Positions 25,146-34,982 are shown, counted from the first letter of the stretch. The stretch is 64,000 nt of DNA from G963668435 sp963668435 (GCA_963668435.2 CAXXSC010000008.1:372001-436000); one strand, 5' to 3'. Translations and numbers: made by a program. The notes: generated by a model not told the origin, from the sequence alone.

Positions 25146-27533
25146 ATGTCCAAACGCTGCATCGGCTTCATCGTGTTTCTTGTCGGCACACTCAGCGCCA
25201 TCATTCTTTCGTGTTCCACCGGAAAACAGGCGGAAAAACCGCGTCTTCTTGCCGACAGTTCTTTCGAAAACCTCAAGCTCTGGTATGACGAACCGGCGAT
25301 CCAATGGGTCGAGGCGCTTCCGATCGGCAACGGCCGTCTCGGCGGCATGGTTTTCTGCCGCCCTGACAGCGAACGTATCCAGCTCAACGACGACACTCTC
25401 TGGGACGGCGGCCCGATCGACCACAATAACCCCGAGGCCCTTGAGGCTCTGCCAGTGGTACGAAAAATGCTGTTCGAGGGTAAAAACGAAGAGGCCGAGA
25501 AGCTCGCCTTCCAAAAAATGATGGGCGTTCCAAGGCACGTCAAATCGTACCAGTCGCTTGCCGATCTCAGGATCATTTTCCCGCAGGGCCGCGAAATTAC
25601 CGATTACCGACGTGAACTCGATCTTGACACTGGCATCGTGTCGGCAAGCTACAGCGCGGACGGCATCCAATACACTGAAGAGGTATTTTCAAGCGCCGCC
25701 GATCAGGTTGTGATGATCAGGCTCACCTCGGCAACGCCCGGAAAACTGGATTGTACGATCGGTATGGACCGTCAACAGGACTCGAAAACGACAGTAGAGG
25801 GCGGAAACAAGCTCGTCCTCAAGGGACGTTGCGGAGACGAGGGCATGAGATTTCAGGCCACAGCGGAGATCGCGGCTGAAAACGGCCAGCTTAATCCCGC
25901 GAATGACACGATCACCGTTTCCGGTGCCGACGAGATCACGATCACCGTGGCAGGAGCGACCTCCTATACAAACCGCGCGAGTTTCTCCGCCGATCCCGCC
26001 GCCCGCTGTAATGAGGTGCTCGACACATTGCGCGGAAAAGCATTCGACACGCTGCGTTCGAACCATATCGCGGATCACCGATCGATGTTCCGCCGTCTCG
26101 GTTTCACATTGAACAGCAATGACCCGAAAGCCTCCATTCCCACCAACGACCGTCTCAAGGCAGTGCAGGATGGCGCTGATGATGCCCATCTCGCCGAGCT
26201 GTACTTCCAGTACGGCCGCTACCTTCTCATGGGCTGCTCACGGCCTGGCTGCCTGCCTGCCAACCTCCAGGGTCTCTGGAACGAGCACATGAAAGCACCG
26301 TGGCACAGCGATTTTCACACAAATATCAACCTCCAGATGAACTACTGGCCTGCCGAGGTAGGCAATCTTGCCGAATGCCACATGCCGCTGTTCGACCTCA
26401 TGGACAGCCTTGTCGAGCCCGGCAACGAAACCGCACGCCGTCATTATGGCGCCAACGGCTGGGTTGTACACCATCTCACCGATGTATGGGGATTCGCGAC
26501 TCCTGCGGATGGTGTCTGCGGTATCTGGCCCATGGGAGCGGCATGGCTCTGCCAGCATCCCTACGAACATTACCTGTACAGCGGCGACAAGAAATTCCTC
26601 AAGGAACGTGCCTGGCCGCTCATGAAAGGTGCGGCGGAATTCATACTGGATTTCCTCGTCGAGGCGCCCGAAGGCACCCCGGTAGCGGGTAAGCTGGTCA
26701 CAAATCCCTCGCACTCGCCGGAAAACTCTTTTTTCAAGGCGGACGGCAGCAAGTCAATGTTTACATACGCCGCGACAATGGATATCATGATCATTCAGGA
26801 TCTTTTCACCAACTGCATCAATACGATCGACACCCTCGACCTCCAGTGCTCACAGGAGTTGAAAGAAGATCTTCAGAAAGCCCTCGACAATCTGGCTCCG
26901 CTCCAGATCAGCCCGCGCACAGGCTGCCTTCAGGAATGGGTCGAGGATTATGAAGAACCTGAACCAGGACACCGCCATATGTCTCATTTCTACGGTTTCC
27001 ATCCGGGCTGCCAGATCAATTTCCGAGACACACCGGAAATGGCGAATGCCATTAAAAACTCACTGAACCGTCGTCTCGACAACGGTGGTGGCGGAACCGG
27101 TTGGAGCCGCGCATGGGTGGTCAATTTCCAGGCACGTTTCGGCGAGGGTGACGCGGCCTACCACCATCTGAAACACCTGTTCCAGAAATGCACATCACCC
27201 AACCTTTTCGACCAGCATCCGCCTTTCCAGATCGACGGCAATTTCGGCGCGACTGCGGGTATCATGGAAATGCTCATGCAGAGCCATGCAGGGGAGATCG
27301 TGCTTCTGCCTGCCCTGCCCCCTGTCTGGCATGACGGCTGTATTGCGGGCATGCGGGCACGCGGCGGTTACGAGGTCGATATCGAATGGAGCGGCGGCAA
27401 GCTTGCCAGAGCGATCCTTGTGGCGAAAAACAGTGGCCCGGTAACAGTCAGATACGGCGAAAAAACGGTCACGATCGATACACTTAAAGGCAATCACTAC
27501 GTTCTCGACAGTACTCTCACACTCAGCGAGTAA
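25146..27533 (+). CDS. GH95-family alpha-L-fucosidase (lipoprotein)
   Basis: A 795-aa lipoprotein (lipobox IILSC). The N-terminal beta-sandwich begins LWYDEPAIQWVEALPIGNGRLGG with the family motif RIQLNDDTLWDGG. The (alpha/alpha)6 barrel contains the hallmark NLQGLWNEHMKAPW followed by NINLQMNYWPAEVGN, which includes catalytic-site residues of GH95. The length is normal for the family, which hydrolyses alpha-1,2-fucose or alpha-L-galactose with inversion. The ATG has GGAG 5 nt upstream. Membrane anchoring, the bicupin upstream and the sulfatase 12 bp downstream point to sequential trimming of a sulfated fucose-containing glycan in the periplasm or at the surface. Confidence 0.92.
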   Translation: MSKRCIGFIVFLVGTLSAIILSCSTGKQAEKPRLLADSSFENLKLWYDEPAIQWVEALPIGNGRLGGMVFCRPDSERIQLNDDTLWDGGPIDHNNPEALEALPVVRKMLFEGKNEEAEKLAFQKMMGVPRHVKSYQSLADLRIIFPQGREITDYRRELDLDTGIVSASYSADGIQYTEEVFSSAADQVVMIRLTSATPGKLDCTIGMDRQQDSKTTVEGGNKLVLKGRCGDEGMRFQATAEIAAENGQLNPANDTITVSGADEITITVAGATSYTNRASFSADPAARCNEVLDTLRGKAFDTLRSNHIADHRSMFRRLGFTLNSNDPKASIPTNDRLKAVQDGADDAHLAELYFQYGRYLLMGCSRPGCLPANLQGLWNEHMKAPWHSDFHTNINLQMNYWPAEVGNLAECHMPLFDLMDSLVEPGNETARRHYGANGWVVHHLTDVWGFATPADGVCGIWPMGAAWLCQHPYEHYLYSGDKKFLKERAWPLMKGAAEFILDFLVEAPEGTPVAGKLVTNPSHSPENSFFKADGSKSMFTYAATMDIMIIQDLFTNCINTIDTLDLQCSQELKEDLQKALDNLAPLQISPRTGCLQEWVEDYEEPEPGHRHMSHFYGFHPGCQINFRDTPEMANAIKNSLNRRLDNGGGGTGWSRAWVVNFQARFGEGDAAYHHLKHLFQKCTSPNLFDQHPPFQIDGNFGATAGIMEMLMQSHAGEIVLLPALPPVWHDGCIAGMRARGGYEVDIEWSGGKLARAILVAKNSGPVTVRYGEKTVTIDTLKGNHYVLDSTLTLSE

Positions 27534-27545
27534 AGGACAGAAATC

Positions 27546-29312
27546 GTGAATACCCGACGCAGTTTTCTGAAAACCGCAGGCAGCGCAGTTCTGGGTGCTG
27601 GACTCACCGGTCTGTACGGCGGCTGCTCGAATAATAACGAGAGCGGAATCAGGCAAAGACCGAATGTCATCCTTATTATGACTGATGATCAGGGTTTCGG
27701 TGATGTCGGATTTCATGACAATGACATCATCAAAACACCGAACCTTGATCGTTTTGCAGAGGAAAATCTCGAGTTCAGCCGTTTTTATGTCTGTCCTGTC
27801 TGCACACCGACACGGGCGGGCCTGATGACCGGACGTTACCATCACCGCACCGGCACCATGGGTGTCATGTGCGGCGAATGCCTTATCAATCCCGAGGAAA
27901 AAACCATCGCCGGTTATCTCGGCGAGGCGGGCTACAGCACCGGCATTTTCGGGAAATGGCATCTCGGCGATAACTATCCGAGACGCCCGATGGACATGGG
28001 ATTCGGGGAGATGCTCACCCATAACGCAGGCGGCCTCAGTCAGCCGTCCTGCCCTCCGGGAGTCGGCTACGGCGATCCCGAACATGAGAAAAAATACGAT
28101 TATGCAACGCAGAAAGACCGCGACTACAACTGGATGAGCACGAATAACTATTTCGACCCGGTGCTCAATCACAATGGCGAGGAAACGAAATACGAGGGCT
28201 ACTGCACCGATATCTTTTTCAATGAATCCATCAAGTTCATTGAAAAAAATGCTGACAGGCCATTCTTCGTCTACCTGCCCCTCAATGCGCCGCACTGCCC
28301 GGAAATCGTGAGCGAACACTATGCTCAAAAATATCGGGATATGGGTGTCAACGACCACACGGCCCGTATTTACGGCATGGTCGAGAACATCGACGAGAAT
28401 TTTGGAAAGCTGCAGAGCAAACTCGATGAACTTGGGCTCACCGGCAACACAATGGTCATATTTTTCTGTGACAACGGACCGTTCGGCAGGCGTTTCAACG
28501 GCGGTCTGCGTGGCGCCAAGGCCAGTTTCTACGAGGGCGGCATCCGCTCACCCTTCGTTATTTCATGGCCTGACGGCATCAAGTCATCAGGAAAATGCGG
28601 AAAGATCGCCGCTAATATAGACCTCCTCCCCACTATTCTCGATGCCTGCAATGTCGAACAGCCGATCGGCAGGAAACTCGATGGCAGGAGCCTTCTCCCG
28701 CTCATGGAGGACACAAAAGCAGATTGGCCGGAACGAACGCTCTTTTTCCAGGGAAACAGCGGTATTCCCGAAAAATACAACCAATGCGCGGCAGTCACAC
28801 AGCGGTACAAACTGGTGAACGGTACTGAACTTTACGATCTGACATCCGATCAAGGCGAAACGGAGAATATCGCCGCTGCGAATTCCGGAATCGTCGCGAG
28901 AATGCGTGCGGATTACGAGGCATGGTTCGAGGATGTTACAGGATCAGTCGATTTCGGATCCCAGCGTTTATGGATCGGGACTGACAATGAAAATCCGGTA
29001 CGGCTCACCCGCTCCGACTGGAAAGGGCCCAAAGCGCGTTTCATCAGGAAAGACACGTATGGCTGGTGGGAAATCGATGTCAGGAAAACCGGGAGTTATG
29101 TTTTCGATGTGAACATAGAACAGCCGCTTGAAAATGCTGTCCTCCATTTCATGCTTGACGGTATCGATAAAAAGGCCGCATTGAAAAACGGTGCAATCTC
29201 ACACCGTTTCGGCCCATTCGATCTCAAACCGGGTGAGGCAAAACTGGGCTGCCGCATCGAAAAAGGTGACAATGTGCTTGGCGTATACAACATCATGGTG
29301 ACACGCCTGTAA
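27546..29312 (+). CDS. Tat-exported S1-family sulfatase
   Basis: A 588-aa sulfatase starting at GTG (AAGGA 8 nt upstream). A twin-arginine signal (TRRSFLKTAG) overlaps a possible lipobox (GGCS). The metal site opens with MTDDQGFGDVG. The formylglycine motif is CTPTR (C86-R90) followed by AGLMTGRY, so maturation by a formylglycine-generating enzyme or an anSME is needed; neither gene is in the window. GKWHLGD and DNGPFG are further conserved sites. A C-terminal beta-sandwich of about 120 residues (WWEIDVRKTGSYVFDV) is an addition beyond the core. Closes the fucosidase operon, implying a sulfated substrate. Confidence 0.92.
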   Translation: MNTRRSFLKTAGSAVLGAGLTGLYGGCSNNNESGIRQRPNVILIMTDDQGFGDVGFHDNDIIKTPNLDRFAEENLEFSRFYVCPVCTPTRAGLMTGRYHHRTGTMGVMCGECLINPEEKTIAGYLGEAGYSTGIFGKWHLGDNYPRRPMDMGFGEMLTHNAGGLSQPSCPPGVGYGDPEHEKKYDYATQKDRDYNWMSTNNYFDPVLNHNGEETKYEGYCTDIFFNESIKFIEKNADRPFFVYLPLNAPHCPEIVSEHYAQKYRDMGVNDHTARIYGMVENIDENFGKLQSKLDELGLTGNTMVIFFCDNGPFGRRFNGGLRGAKASFYEGGIRSPFVISWPDGIKSSGKCGKIAANIDLLPTILDACNVEQPIGRKLDGRSLLPLMEDTKADWPERTLFFQGNSGIPEKYNQCAAVTQRYKLVNGTELYDLTSDQGETENIAAANSGIVARMRADYEAWFEDVTGSVDFGSQRLWIGTDNENPVRLTRSDWKGPKARFIRKDTYGWWEIDVRKTGSYVFDVNIEQPLENAVLHFMLDGIDKKAALKNGAISHRFGPFDLKPGEAKLGCRIEKGDNVLGVYNIMVTRL

Positions 29313-29329
29313 AATAATCCCTTATTCTG

Positions 29330-29361
29330 AAAGCCTCTGCATAACCGCGGGGGCTTTTTTT
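29330..29361 (+). terminator. Intrinsic terminator after the fucosidase-sulfatase operon
   Basis: AAAGCC...GGGCTTT arms form a stem of about 10 bp with two G-T wobbles, followed by seven T. It begins 17 bp after the sulfatase stop codon. Confidence 0.8.
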
Positions 29362-29601
29362 ATGCAATTGACCGTCTCACATGCAACCGCGCTATCACGG
29401 TTCCGGCAATTTTCAGTCGCACATAATTAATCTTAACGTAAAATATGGACATAAGGGCCGTCAGCAACTAAAAAGCTTTTGAAATGGAGAAGCGGATTCA
29501 TACATTACTGTCAGCGGGATTTTGCCGTGACTGTACAGACTGTGCAGGTTGAGTTACAGAATCTTTGTATCAAAATACTCTTTCACGGAGAAAATATTTT
29601 A

Positions 29602-30204
29602 ATGAACACACGGTGTCTTATCATAACTATTCTGATCGCACTTTTTGCACATACAGCGAGTGCCGCGGAAATATCGAATATGCCGAAAAAAAGCGGCCTT
29701 ATCATCGCCATCGAAAAAGTTAAAGCGCTGTTCACGGCCTCTGAAAAATCATATGGGATCGAATCCGGCACAGTGCTGACAGAGGACTATGACATCGGAT
29801 TCGGTGTCGGAGCCCGTCTCAACCAGACATTCATGCATCCCTATATAGACAGGCCGTTTCTCAGAAGCAGTCCCGGCATACGGTTCTGGGGGATTTCAAA
29901 TGAAGATCAAGACATTTCGGTTGTCGGCATCAGCGAAACCATCACGCATATGGCGCCCCTGCATCCCCGCTTGACGCTCTCGGCAGGTCTCACCGGCGGA
30001 ATAAACTATATCTACAAAAAAACGGCTGTTCCCGGCTCGGTAGAACTGGAAGAAGACAACACCAACTCTTTTGATTTCTTTATAACTCTCGGCGCAGAAA
30101 CACCGCTGACCGAAAGAAACGTGCTCTTTTTCGAGTTCAAGTATGGAGAAACATTCCTGGAACGTCAGATACACGCATTAATCGGGATCAATTTCGCGAA
30201 ATAA
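29602..30204 (+). CDS. Secreted protein, probable small outer-membrane beta-barrel
   Basis: A 200-aa protein with a cleavable signal peptide (ALFAHTASAAE). The rest alternates amphipathic strands (GFGVGARLNQTF; LTLSAGLTGGINYIYKK; FDFFITLGAET; VLFFEFKYGETF) and ends near an aromatic-rich strand, as in eight-stranded outer-membrane barrels. No family is recognised. The ATG at 29602 is chosen because the signal peptide starts there; upstream in-frame codons encode no plausible signal. It is preceded by 240 bp of non-coding DNA after the sulfatase terminator, so it is likely transcribed separately. Confidence 0.72.
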   Translation: MNTRCLIITILIALFAHTASAAEISNMPKKSGLIIAIEKVKALFTASEKSYGIESGTVLTEDYDIGFGVGARLNQTFMHPYIDRPFLRSSPGIRFWGISNEDQDISVVGISETITHMAPLHPRLTLSAGLTGGINYIYKKTAVPGSVELEEDNTNSFDFFITLGAETPLTERNVLFFEFKYGETFLERQIHALIGINFAK

Positions 30205-30290
30205 TCATCATGTTATTATAAGAAACCGGCAACAGGATACTGACCTGTCATTCAAGTCAAAGCATTCATCAATTAATCGGGAGGTACGAG

Positions 30291-30440
30291 ATGGAAACTG
30301 TAGGTTTTACATTCGGCCTTATCGGAATGGTATTCGGCCTAATGGGATGGACTTTTGCGATAACAGCGTACAAAAAGATAGAAGAACTGGAAAAAAAGCT
30401 TGAGGACACCGGGATATTGAATAAGCGCGACGGAGAATAG
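30291..30440 (+). CDS. Small single-span membrane protein (49 aa), function unknown
   Basis: A 49-codon frame begins with ATG 5-6 nt after a perfect GGGAGG. Residues 5-26 form one hydrophobic span (GFTFGLIGMVFGLMGWTFAI), followed by a charged, coiled-coil-like tail (KKIEELEKKLEDTG). The strong ribosome site, clean span-plus-helix design and lack of overlap with another gene support a real gene. It resembles small accessory membrane proteins found across bacteria, but no named family is recognised. It lies between a barrel protein and the convergent LOG-family gene. Confidence 0.72.
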   Translation: METVGFTFGLIGMVFGLMGWTFAITAYKKIEELEKKLEDTGILNKRDGE

Positions 30441-30466
30441 AAACCCGCCGCGCATTATCTCAGGAA

Positions 30467-30491
30467 TTTGAGAATAACCTTTATTCTCAAA
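30467..30491. terminator. Symmetric hairpin between convergent genes
   Basis: A perfect 11-bp stem (TTTGAGAATAA with its complement) encloses a 3-nt CCT loop, between the small membrane protein gene and the end of the LOG-family gene. No long T-tract follows, so termination activity is uncertain. Confidence 0.4.
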
Positions 30492-30496
30492 CAACT

Positions 30497-31222
30497 CTAC
30501 TTTGCATCCAGATATCCTTTTTCCTGCGCCTCATAAACGATAATATTCGCCGCCTCTGCGGGATCATCGGTCACATGGAACAGCTTGAGGTCCTCCTCGT
30601 TTATGTTATGCTCTTCGAGCATGACATCTTTCAACCACTCGAGCATACGGCCCCAGTAATCCCAGCCGAAAAGTACAACCGGAAATGAATCGATCTTGTG
30701 TGTCTGCGCGAGGGTTAGCGACTCGAAAAACTCGTCCATCGTACCGAAACCGCCGGGGAAGATAACATATCCGATCGAGTATTTCACAAACATGAGTTTC
30801 CTGACAAAAAAGTAGCGGAACTCAAGAGACATGTTCTGATATTCGTTCGGATGCTGTTCCATAGGCAGTTCAATGTTGAGACCGACCGACATGCCGCCTC
30901 CTTCACGGGCGCCTCGGTTACCGGCAGCCATAATACCGGGCCCACCGCCAGTTATAACACCAAGCCCGCTTTCGGCGAGATATCGGCCTGTTTTCCGGGC
31001 GCTTTCGTAATACAAACTGCCCTCCTCTGTCCTTGCCGAGCCAAAAATTGATACCGCGGGACCGATATGCGACAAGGCATCGAAACCCTCGACGAATTCC
31101 GATTGTATCCTGAGAACGCGCCAGGGATCGCTTCCGGTGAAATCAGGTATGTCTTTCGAATACGCCAGCAGCTGCCTGTCCTCCGGGCCGCGTTTTCCAT
31201 GATTTTCATAATAGACTTTCAC
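30497..31222 (-). CDS. LOG-family protein (cytokinin riboside monophosphate phosphoribohydrolase-like)
   Basis: A 241-aa Rossmann-fold protein of the TIGR00730/LOG family. Signatures are SIFGSARTEEGS, GGGPGIMAAGNRGA and the active-site PGGFGTMDEFFE. Characterised relatives hydrolyse nucleoside 5'-monophosphates to base and ribose-5-phosphate; a general nucleotide-recycling role is likely in bacteria. The GTG at 31222 is preferred because AGGAG lies 5 nt upstream; an in-frame TTG 13 codons earlier lacks such a site. It is longer than the shortest LOG proteins, with an N-terminal extension of about 45 residues, as in the larger bacterial subgroup. Confidence 0.88.
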   Translation of the reverse strand: MKVYYENHGKRGPEDRQLLAYSKDIPDFTGSDPWRVLRIQSEFVEGFDALSHIGPAVSIFGSARTEEGSLYYESARKTGRYLAESGLGVITGGGPGIMAAGNRGAREGGGMSVGLNIELPMEQHPNEYQNMSLEFRYFFVRKLMFVKYSIGYVIFPGGFGTMDEFFESLTLAQTHKIDSFPVVLFGWDYWGRMLEWLKDVMLEEHNINEEDLKLFHVTDDPAEAANIIVYEAQEKGYLDAK

Positions 31223-31536
31223 TACCGCTCCTTCCTTTTTCCGACATATACGGAGAAACAATACTATGTTATATTTCTATTAAACAAGTATTTAAGTCGA
31301 TTCATGACAATTGAAACTTGATTATACCGCTTCATTTTATTATTTTTATTATCTGAGGGCGATAATCCGGCCCCTTTTTTTTACTTGAACCATAAGAAAA
31401 GTATGCAATAAACGGGCAGTTACACAAGTTGATTCTGCCAGTTATATGCTTACTTTTGCGCCGACTGCTGGTATCGGCACAAAACACGGATAACTATTTT
31501 TTTTCTTTTTTACCGCGCTAACGAAAGGAATCGGGG
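31223..31536. other. 314-bp AT-rich divergent intergenic region upstream of LOG gene and pckG
   Basis: No coding frame stands out. A short GGGC...GCCC stem followed by eight T (31357-31382) resembles a weak terminator or attenuator on the plus strand, ahead of pckG. TTGATT near 31429 could be part of a pckG promoter but has no good -10 partner. Poly-T runs at 31497-31511 directly precede the pckG ribosome site. Confidence 0.4.
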
Positions 31537-33318
31537 ATGAATGTACAGCATGAAGAATTGAAAGGCTGGGTACAGGGAATAGCCGAGATGACACAGCCGG
31601 ATGAAGTATACTGGTGCAATGGAAGCAAAGAAGAATACAACAAACTTATGAAACTTATGGTTGAGGGCGGTGCTGCAACAGCGCTCGTGAAACGGCCCAA
31701 CAGCGTCCTTTTCCGCTCAGATCCCAGCGATGTCGCCCGTGTCGAGGCACGGACCTATATTAGCACAAAAGATGAGGTCGAGGCCGGTCCGACCAATAAT
31801 TGGATTGAGCCGGAAGGTCTCAAGGATACAATGCGCGGCCTCTATAAAGACTGCATGAAAGGCCGTACACTTTACGTCATCCCGTTTTCGATGGGCCCGA
31901 TCGGTTCCCCTATCGCAAAAATCGGTGTCGAGATCACAGACAGCCCGTACGTTGTCTGCAATATGCACATCATGACCCGTGTCGGTGAAAAAGTTATTGA
32001 TGTACTCGGCAGTAACGGTGAGTATGTCAAATGCCTCCATTCCATCGGCGCACCGCTCGAGGAAGGCCAGCAGGATGTTCCGTGGCCCTGCGCCCCGATG
32101 GAGAAAAAATATATCAGTCATTTCCCTGAGGAAAACCTGATCTGGTCTTTCGGTTCCGGTTACGGCGGCAACGCACTTCTGGGCAAGAAATGTTTCGCCC
32201 TCCGTATCGCCTCGGCGATGGCGAAGCGTGAAGGCTGGATGGCTGAGCACATGCTCATCCTCAGGATAATCAATCCTGAAGGCCGCAAGTTCCATGTGGC
32301 GGCGGCATTCCCCTCCGCATGCGGAAAAACCAACCTCGCTATGCTCCAGCCCACAATCCCGGGATGGAAAGTCGAGACTCTTGGCGACGATATCGCGTGG
32401 ATGAAGATCGGTCCCGACGGCCGTCTCTATGCAATCAATCCTGAAGCCGGATTTTTCGGTGTCGCACCGGGAACCAGCTATGACTCCAATCCTATGGCCA
32501 TGGACTCGCTGAACGAGAACTGCATTTTCACAAACTGTGCCCTGACCGATGACGGGGATGTCTGGTGGGAAGGTATGGACGGCGACGCTCCCGAGCACGC
32601 TATCGACTGGAAAAACCGCGACTGGACACCTGACAGCACCGAACCCGGCGCCCATCCCAACGCACGTTTCACCGCTCCCGCGGCCCAGTGCCCGGTAATC
32701 AGTGAAGACTGGGAAGATCCCGCTGGTGTTCCTATCGACATTTTCGTTTTCGGTGGACGACGCGCAGGAGTCGTTCCGCTGGTTAACGAAGCGTTTGACT
32801 GGGACCATGGTGTTTTCATGGGCTCAACCGCAGCATCCGAGACAACCGCCGCCAATATCGGCGCAGTCGGCAATCTCCGCCGCGATCCGTTCGCAATGAA
32901 ACCGTTCTGCGGCTACAATATGGGCGACTATTTCCAGCACTGGCTGGAGATGGGCGACAAGCTTGGTGACAAGGCCCCGAAAATCTACTATGTCAACTGG
33001 TTCCGCAAGAACGACAGCGGCAAATGGCTCTGGCCCGGTTTCGGCGAGAACAGCCGTGTCCTCAAATGGATGTGCGACCGCGTGGCAGGCACAGCCGATG
33101 CCCAGGAAACGGCTATCGGCAAACTGCCCACGAACGACGCTCTCGATCTCGACGGTCTCGACATTCCCGCCGAGGACCTGGCAGAACTGCTCAAGGTCGA
33201 TGCCGACGCATGGAGCGCGGAACTTCCCGACATCGAGAAGCATTTCGATCAGTTCGGCAAGCGTCTGCCCTCAAGGCTCAGCGATCAGCTGACAAAACTG
33301 AAAGAGCGCCTGTCGTAA
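31537..33318 (+). CDS. pckG: Phosphoenolpyruvate carboxykinase, GTP-dependent
   Basis: A 593-aa enzyme that interconverts oxaloacetate and PEP with GTP/GDP, linking the TCA cycle to gluconeogenesis. The PEPCK P-loop is FPSACGKTN (259-267), with the hyper-reactive cysteine of GTP-type enzymes in it. Substrate and metal residues lie in [24 protein letters not shown] and [11 protein letters not shown], and the guanine site in the [16 protein letters not shown] region. Length and motifs match the GTP family, not the ATP family. AAAGGA lies upstream of the start. It is monocistronic, ended by a strong terminator shared with gpmI. Consistent with growth on sugar acids or organic acids. Confidence 0.97.
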   Translation: MNVQHEELKGWVQGIAEMTQPDEVYWCNGSKEEYNKLMKLMVEGGAATALVKRPNSVLFRSDPSDVARVEARTYISTKDEVEAGPTNNWIEPEGLKDTMRGLYKDCMKGRTLYVIPFSMGPIGSPIAKIGVEITDSPYVVCNMHIMTRVGEKVIDVLGSNGEYVKCLHSIGAPLEEGQQDVPWPCAPMEKKYISHFPEENLIWSFGSGYGGNALLGKKCFALRIASAMAKREGWMAEHMLILRIINPEGRKFHVAAAFPSACGKTNLAMLQPTIPGWKVETLGDDIAWMKIGPDGRLYAINPEAGFFGVAPGTSYDSNPMAMDSLNENCIFTNCALTDDGDVWWEGMDGDAPEHAIDWKNRDWTPDSTEPGAHPNARFTAPAAQCPVISEDWEDPAGVPIDIFVFGGRRAGVVPLVNEAFDWDHGVFMGSTAASETTAANIGAVGNLRRDPFAMKPFCGYNMGDYFQHWLEMGDKLGDKAPKIYYVNWFRKNDSGKWLWPGFGENSRVLKWMCDRVAGTADAQETAIGKLPTNDALDLDGLDIPAEDLAELLKVDADAWSAELPDIEKHFDQFGKRLPSRLSDQLTKLKERLS

Positions 33319-33347
33319 TTCGACAGCATATCGATACAATAAGCAAA

Positions 33348-33386
33348 AAAAACCGCCCGGAGATATTCCGGGCGGTTTTTATTTAT
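33348..33386 (+). terminator. Bidirectional terminator between pckG and gpmI
   Basis: A 14-bp perfect stem (AAAAACCGCCCGGA with its complement, 33348-33361 and 33367-33380) closes a GATAT loop, with A- and T-tracts on the two sides. It ends both convergent genes. Confidence 0.92.
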
Positions 33387-33428
33387 GCTTCTATTCTTTT
33401 CTACTGAATTCTGTATCCTGTCTCCTGA

Positions 33429-34982
33429 CTACTGTTTCACCAGCACCTCGGCAGTCATGTCAGCGGGGACATCCAGACCAAGCAGGGTCAGAACAGTCGG
33501 AGCGATGTCGGAGAGCTTGCCGCGTTCGATCATGGTCTTACCCGGCGAGTCGGACGCAATATAGATGCATTCGACCGGATAGGTGGTATGGCTGGTTTTG
33601 ACCATGCCTGTTTTGTAGTCTTCCATCTGGTCAGCGTTACCGTGATCCGAGGTAATGATAATATGCGCGTCCATTTCGAGGAGTTTATCCACGAGACGTC
33701 CGACACATTCATCCACAATCTCGACAGCCTTTTTCGCCGCATCGAAATTACCGGTATGGCCGACCATGTCGCAATTCGCGAAATTCACGGCGATGAAATT
33801 GTAGTTTCCCGTTTCCAGCTCTTCCAGCAGACGGTCAGTGACATTATAAGCCTCCATCTCGGGATGGATGGCGAATGTCGAGGGATCGAAACGGCCCGGC
33901 ACCTCGATATCCTTTTCGAGATTGTAAGGAGTTGTGGCTTTTCCGTTCATGAAACTCGTCACGTGGCGGAATTTCTGCGTTTCAGCAATACGAAGCTGGC
34001 TGAAACCTGCGTTAGAGATAACCTCACCGAGCAGGTTGTCCATGCCACCGCCCTCGCTCATCGGGCTGATAAGGTAGTACGGAAACTCGTCGTAATACCG
34101 TGTCAGACCAAGGAATGTAACTTTAGGACGGCGCAGAAGCGATCCCTTGTAATCTTCCTCGATAAACGCTTTCGCAAGCTGGATCGCCCTGTCCTGACGG
34201 TAATTGACATGGATGACACAGTCGCCATCAGAAACACCCTTGTAGCCCTCGACAACATGCGGTGCGATGTATTCGTCATACATATCGGTGCCGTCGGGTG
34301 TCTTATCAGTATCATAGGAGGCCTGAACCGCTTTTTCAGGGCTGGGTGTAACAGCTCCCTCAGCGTCAACAATGCATTTGAATGAGGTATCGGTCAGCGC
34401 CCAGTTTTCCGAACGGTCCATGGAATAATAACGTCCCATCAGCGTGCCGACCGTGCAACCGCCAACCTCGTCCATGACTGCATTGAGCTGGCTCAGATAC
34501 TCGAGACAACTGCGCGGAGGCGTGTCCCTGCCATCGAGAAAAGGATGAATGACTATCGCGCCGTCGGGATTTTCCTTCCTCGCCTGTTTCATGATCTTGA
34601 ACAGCTGCGCCTGATGGGCATGAACACCCTCGTCCTGCAGAAGGCAGAACAGGTGAAGCTGGCTGTTATTTTTCTTCCAGTCATCGATCAGGCTTTTCCA
34701 ACGATCAGCCTCATACAGCGAGCCGTCGCTCATGAGGTCGTCGATCCTTTTGACCTCCTGGATAACGATACGTCCCGCTCCGATATTGAGATGCCCTACC
34801 TCGCTCGATCCCTGGTAGCCATCCGGCAGGCCCACGGGTTCACCCGAGGCATCGATCAGTGTCCACGGATATTTTGCCAGGTAGGAATCGATATTCGGCG
34901 TATTGGCCGCATGAACAGCGTTCCCGCGGTTATCCTCGTTATTACCCCAGCCATCTCTGATAATCAAACATACTGGTCTCAT
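33429..34982 (-). CDS. gpmI: 2,3-bisphosphoglycerate-independent phosphoglycerate mutase
   Basis: A 517-aa, two-manganese glycolytic enzyme interconverting 3- and 2-phosphoglycerate. The alkaline-phosphatase-like core starts LIIRDGWGNNEDN (metal Asp). The catalytic serine is in GSSEVGHLNIGAGR. HPFLDGRDTPP and NYRQDRAIQLAKAF bind substrate. The second metal cluster is ITSDHGNADQMEDY, with the histidine of KTSHTTYPVE. The usual N-S-E-V-G-H reads S-S-E-V-G-H here, a minor variant. The start codon follows AGGATGATATGA. It stands alone between pckG and the cysteine desulfurase gene, with about 280 bp of non-coding DNA upstream. Confidence 0.96.
   Translation of the reverse strand: MRPVCLIIRDGWGNNEDNRGNAVHAANTPNIDSYLAKYPWTLIDASGEPVGLPDGYQGSSEVGHLNIGAGRIVIQEVKRIDDLMSDGSLYEADRWKSLIDDWKKNNSQLHLFCLLQDEGVHAHQAQLFKIMKQARKENPDGAIVIHPFLDGRDTPPRSCLEYLSQLNAVMDEVGGCTVGTLMGRYYSMDRSENWALTDTSFKCIVDAEGAVTPSPEKAVQASYDTDKTPDGTDMYDEYIAPHVVEGYKGVSDGDCVIHVNYRQDRAIQLAKAFIEEDYKGSLLRRPKVTFLGLTRYYDEFPYYLISPMSEGGGMDNLLGEVISNAGFSQLRIAETQKFRHVTSFMNGKATTPYNLEKDIEVPGRFDPSTFAIHPEMEAYNVTDRLLEELETGNYNFIAVNFANCDMVGHTGNFDAAKKAVEIVDECVGRLVDKLLEMDAHIIITSDHGNADQMEDYKTGMVKTSHTTYPVECIYIASDSPGKTMIERGKLSDIAPTVLTLLGLDVPADMTAEVLVKQ

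Noticed and set aside
27195..28358. 387-codon minus-strand frame spanning the GH95-sulfatase junction
   Set aside because: Crosses two well-supported genes on the opposite strand and shows no recognisable domain.
31353..31382. Terminator or attenuator upstream of pckG
   Set aside because: The stem is only four base pairs; the T-run alone is not enough.
31717..32808. 363-codon minus-strand frame opposite pckG
   Set aside because: Antisense of a highly conserved enzyme; no independent evidence.
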